DNA of 64,000 nt from Hyaloperonospora brassicae (lineage: Eukaryota; Oomycota; Peronosporomycetes; Peronosporales; Peronosporaceae). The stretch covers positions 310,001 through 374,000 of the forward strand of contig CANTFL010001352.1 in assembly GCA_947650285.1 (NCBI GenBank), read 5' to 3'. Shown here piece by piece: positions 62,549-64,000 of the stretch (position 1 is its first letter; the number at the start of each line of letters is the position of its first letter). A model generated the notes under the pieces. It searched no databases and was not told the DNA's origin. It worked only from the letters and a program-made list of their open reading frames with translations. Made by a program: the position numbers and the translations under genes.

Positions 62549-64000
62549 CTATGGCCCCGCCATCGGTGCAGGGTGCACCGGTTTCGGCGGCAGCACAATC
62601 TTGTCCTTGATCATGCCCCATGGTGCCATGGTAACGAGCTCCTCGGATGCCGTAGGGTGGATCGCTACAATGTTGTCGAAGTCTGCTTTGGTGGCGTTCA
62701 TCTTGACCGCCACACCAAAACCCTGAATCATTTCGTCCGCGCCCTCGCCCGCCACATGTACACCAACGACAGTCTCCTGCTCGCCGACAGTCACGAGCTT
62801 CATCGCCGTCTTGCCCTTGCGCTCCGGATCCGCCATCGCGTGCAACAAGTTTACAAACTTGCTCGTGTACACCTTGACATTCTCCTCGCCAAACTTGGTC
62901 ACAGCCTCTGGCTCAGTGTACCCGATCGTGCCAATGGGCGGGTGGCTAAAAATCACCGACGGGATCTGGTGGTAGTTGAGGCACGCGTCCTTCTCACCGC
63001 CAAAGAGGCGGTCTGCCAGCCGACGTCCCGCAGCAATAGCCACCGGCGTGAGCTCCCAGCCGGTTACAGTCGCGTCGCCGATAGCGTACACGCCTGGCAC
63101 GGACGTGTTCTCCTGAGCATCCACTTCAATGAACCCTCCTTCCGCAAGCTTGACGCCAATGTCTTGCAAGCCGAGATCCTCGGTGCGTGGCTTGCGGCCG
63201 ACCGCGAACAAAATCGTGTCAAAGTCCGAGAACTGTTGTTCCTCGCCACGAACCGCCACGACAAACGTCAGTTTGCCGTTCGGTTGTTTCTCGATACGCA
63301 CGGCGCTCATGTTGCGCACGAACGTCACACCTGCTTTCTCCATCTCTTCGTTCACCAAGTCACGCACAATGGGCTCAAAGCGACGCAACACTTGGTCATG
63401 GCGACAAAAGAGCGTCGTGTCGCTCTTCAGGACATTGAAGATCCCGGCCATCTCCACGGCAATGTACCCCGCACCGACGACTGCTACTTTGCGAGGCTGC
63501 TGCTCGAGGCGGAAGAAGCCGTCGCTGTCAATCACGTGCTCACTGCCAGGGAGGTCGGGAACCAGGGGGACCCCACCGGGCGCGACGAGCACGTGCTTGC
63601 CCGTGAACACGCGGTCAGCCACTTGCACCTTGTCCTTGGCCACACACGTGGCAATGCCCTGGACGTGGTCCACGTGGGCATTGCCGAGGTTCCGCTCGTA
63701 GATACCGGTCAAGCGCTCAATGTAAGCGTCGCGTTTGGTCTTCATGTTGCCCCAATCAAAGTCGCCAAAGGCAAACGCGTCGGACGCGGCCACGTTGATG
63801 CTGTAGTCCTTCAGGCGGTGGAAATGCTCGACGTGCACAGCTGTGTTGAACATGATCTTCTTGGGCACACAGCCAAAGTTCACACACGTGCCGCCGAGGC
63901 CCATGCCGTCGTACTGACGGCCGCGCTCGACGACGAGCACTTTGGCGCCGTAGGTCGCTGCGCGGCGGGCGGAGGCCATACCGCCGCTGCCGCCGCCAAT
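62549..64000 (-). CDS. GR: Glutathione reductase, 5' end outside the window
   Basis: The frame is open to the window edge: [15 protein letters not shown] is the FAD-binding Rossmann motif, so the Met at 63979 is internal. The redox-active disulfide is [14 protein letters not shown]. The NAD(P)H-binding fold [13 protein letters not shown] follows, with the basic residues after it ([10 protein letters not shown]) that favour NADPH. YAIGDA binds FAD, and the C-terminal [11 protein letters not shown] carries the catalytic His-Glu pair of the partner subunit. It reduces glutathione disulfide with NADPH and works as a homodimer in cytosol or organelles. About 483 residues are visible, nearly complete; no intron is needed. 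The absence of trypanothione-type changes was not tested. Confidence 0.93.
   Translation of the reverse strand: MGGGSGGMASARRAATYGAKVLVVERGRQYDGMGLGGTCVNFGCVPKKIMFNTAVHVEHFHRLKDYSINVAASDAFAFGDFDWGNMKTKRDAYIERLTGIYERNLGNAHVDHVQGIATCVAKDKVQVADRVFTGKHVLVAPGGVPLVPDLPGSEHVIDSDGFFRLEQQPRKVAVVGAGYIAVEMAGIFNVLKSDTTLFCRHDQVLRRFEPIVRDLVNEEMEKAGVTFVRNMSAVRIEKQPNGKLTFVVAVRGEEQQFSDFDTILFAVGRKPRTEDLGLQDIGVKLAEGGFIEVDAQENTSVPGVYAIGDATVTGWELTPVAIAAGRRLADRLFGGEKDACLNYHQIPSVIFSHPPIGTIGYTEPEAVTKFGEENVKVYTSKFVNLLHAMADPERKGKTAMKLVTVGEQETVVGVHVAGEGADEMIQGFGVAVKMNATKADFDNIVAIHPTASEELVTMAPWGMIKDKIVLPPKPVHPAPMAGP

Overview
The window looks like nuclear DNA from a plant-parasitic oomycete (Peronosporales: Phytophthora or a downy mildew). 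The first 26.6 kb hold long, almost intron-free genes at close spacing, all of eukaryotic housekeeping or oomycete type. A kinase-like gene carries the lineage-style fusion of TKL, PDZ and LamG-like domains. Further right there is a pair of secreted proteins with a signal peptide, a degenerate RxLR-type motif and a GEER motif, which is the layout of oomycete host-targeted effectors. The species cannot be named from sequence alone.

Layout. 0-26.6 kb, gene-dense: TAF2 (5' part outside the window), a possible 66-aa spliced gene, PEX14 (two exons), a coiled-coil protein, a 1230-aa polynucleotide-kinase/2H-phosphoesterase-like protein, a TKL pseudokinase-PDZ-LamG protein with an apparent frame break, a possible Alba-like relic, a 2135-aa UBR-box/RING N-recognin, and ISD11/LYRM4 (two exons). 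26.6-33.8 kb, AT-richer and gene-poor: only small unclassified ORFs and a possible effector relic. 33.8-58.1 kb: a large inverted duplication. The left arm (about 33797-37057) and right arm (about 52787-58055) each carry one copy of the effector, pointing towards each other across a 15.7-kb spacer. The spacer holds LTR remnants, several GATC-rich or TCGTCGAG-type short tandem repeats, and a run of exon-like ORFs behind good splice acceptors, including a plausible complete two-exon gene of 102 aa. 58-62.5 kb is gene-poor. At the right edge glutathione reductase (minus strand) runs out of the window.

The arms can be aligned by eye. The right arm has gained a 1606-bp insertion flanked by GTACATTA (with a 763-bp solo LTR nested inside, flanked by TGGGC) and a 582-bp insertion flanked by GGGGA. 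The left arm has gained a 185-bp MITE-like element. Once these are removed both arms are about 3.07 kb, which supports the alignment. The sharpest signal is that the non-coding flanks of the effectors are nearly identical between arms while the C-terminal halves of the two proteins differ strongly (about 57 of 287 residues overall). This points to diversifying selection or to mosaic gene conversion.

The dense and sparse halves fit the 'two-speed' genome idea for these pathogens: conserved cell functions (transcription initiation, peroxisome import, N-degron proteolysis, Fe-S assembly, glutathione redox) on one side, and effectors embedded in transposon debris on the other. Start codons were re-chosen as ATG wherever a longer frame began only at TTG or GTG.
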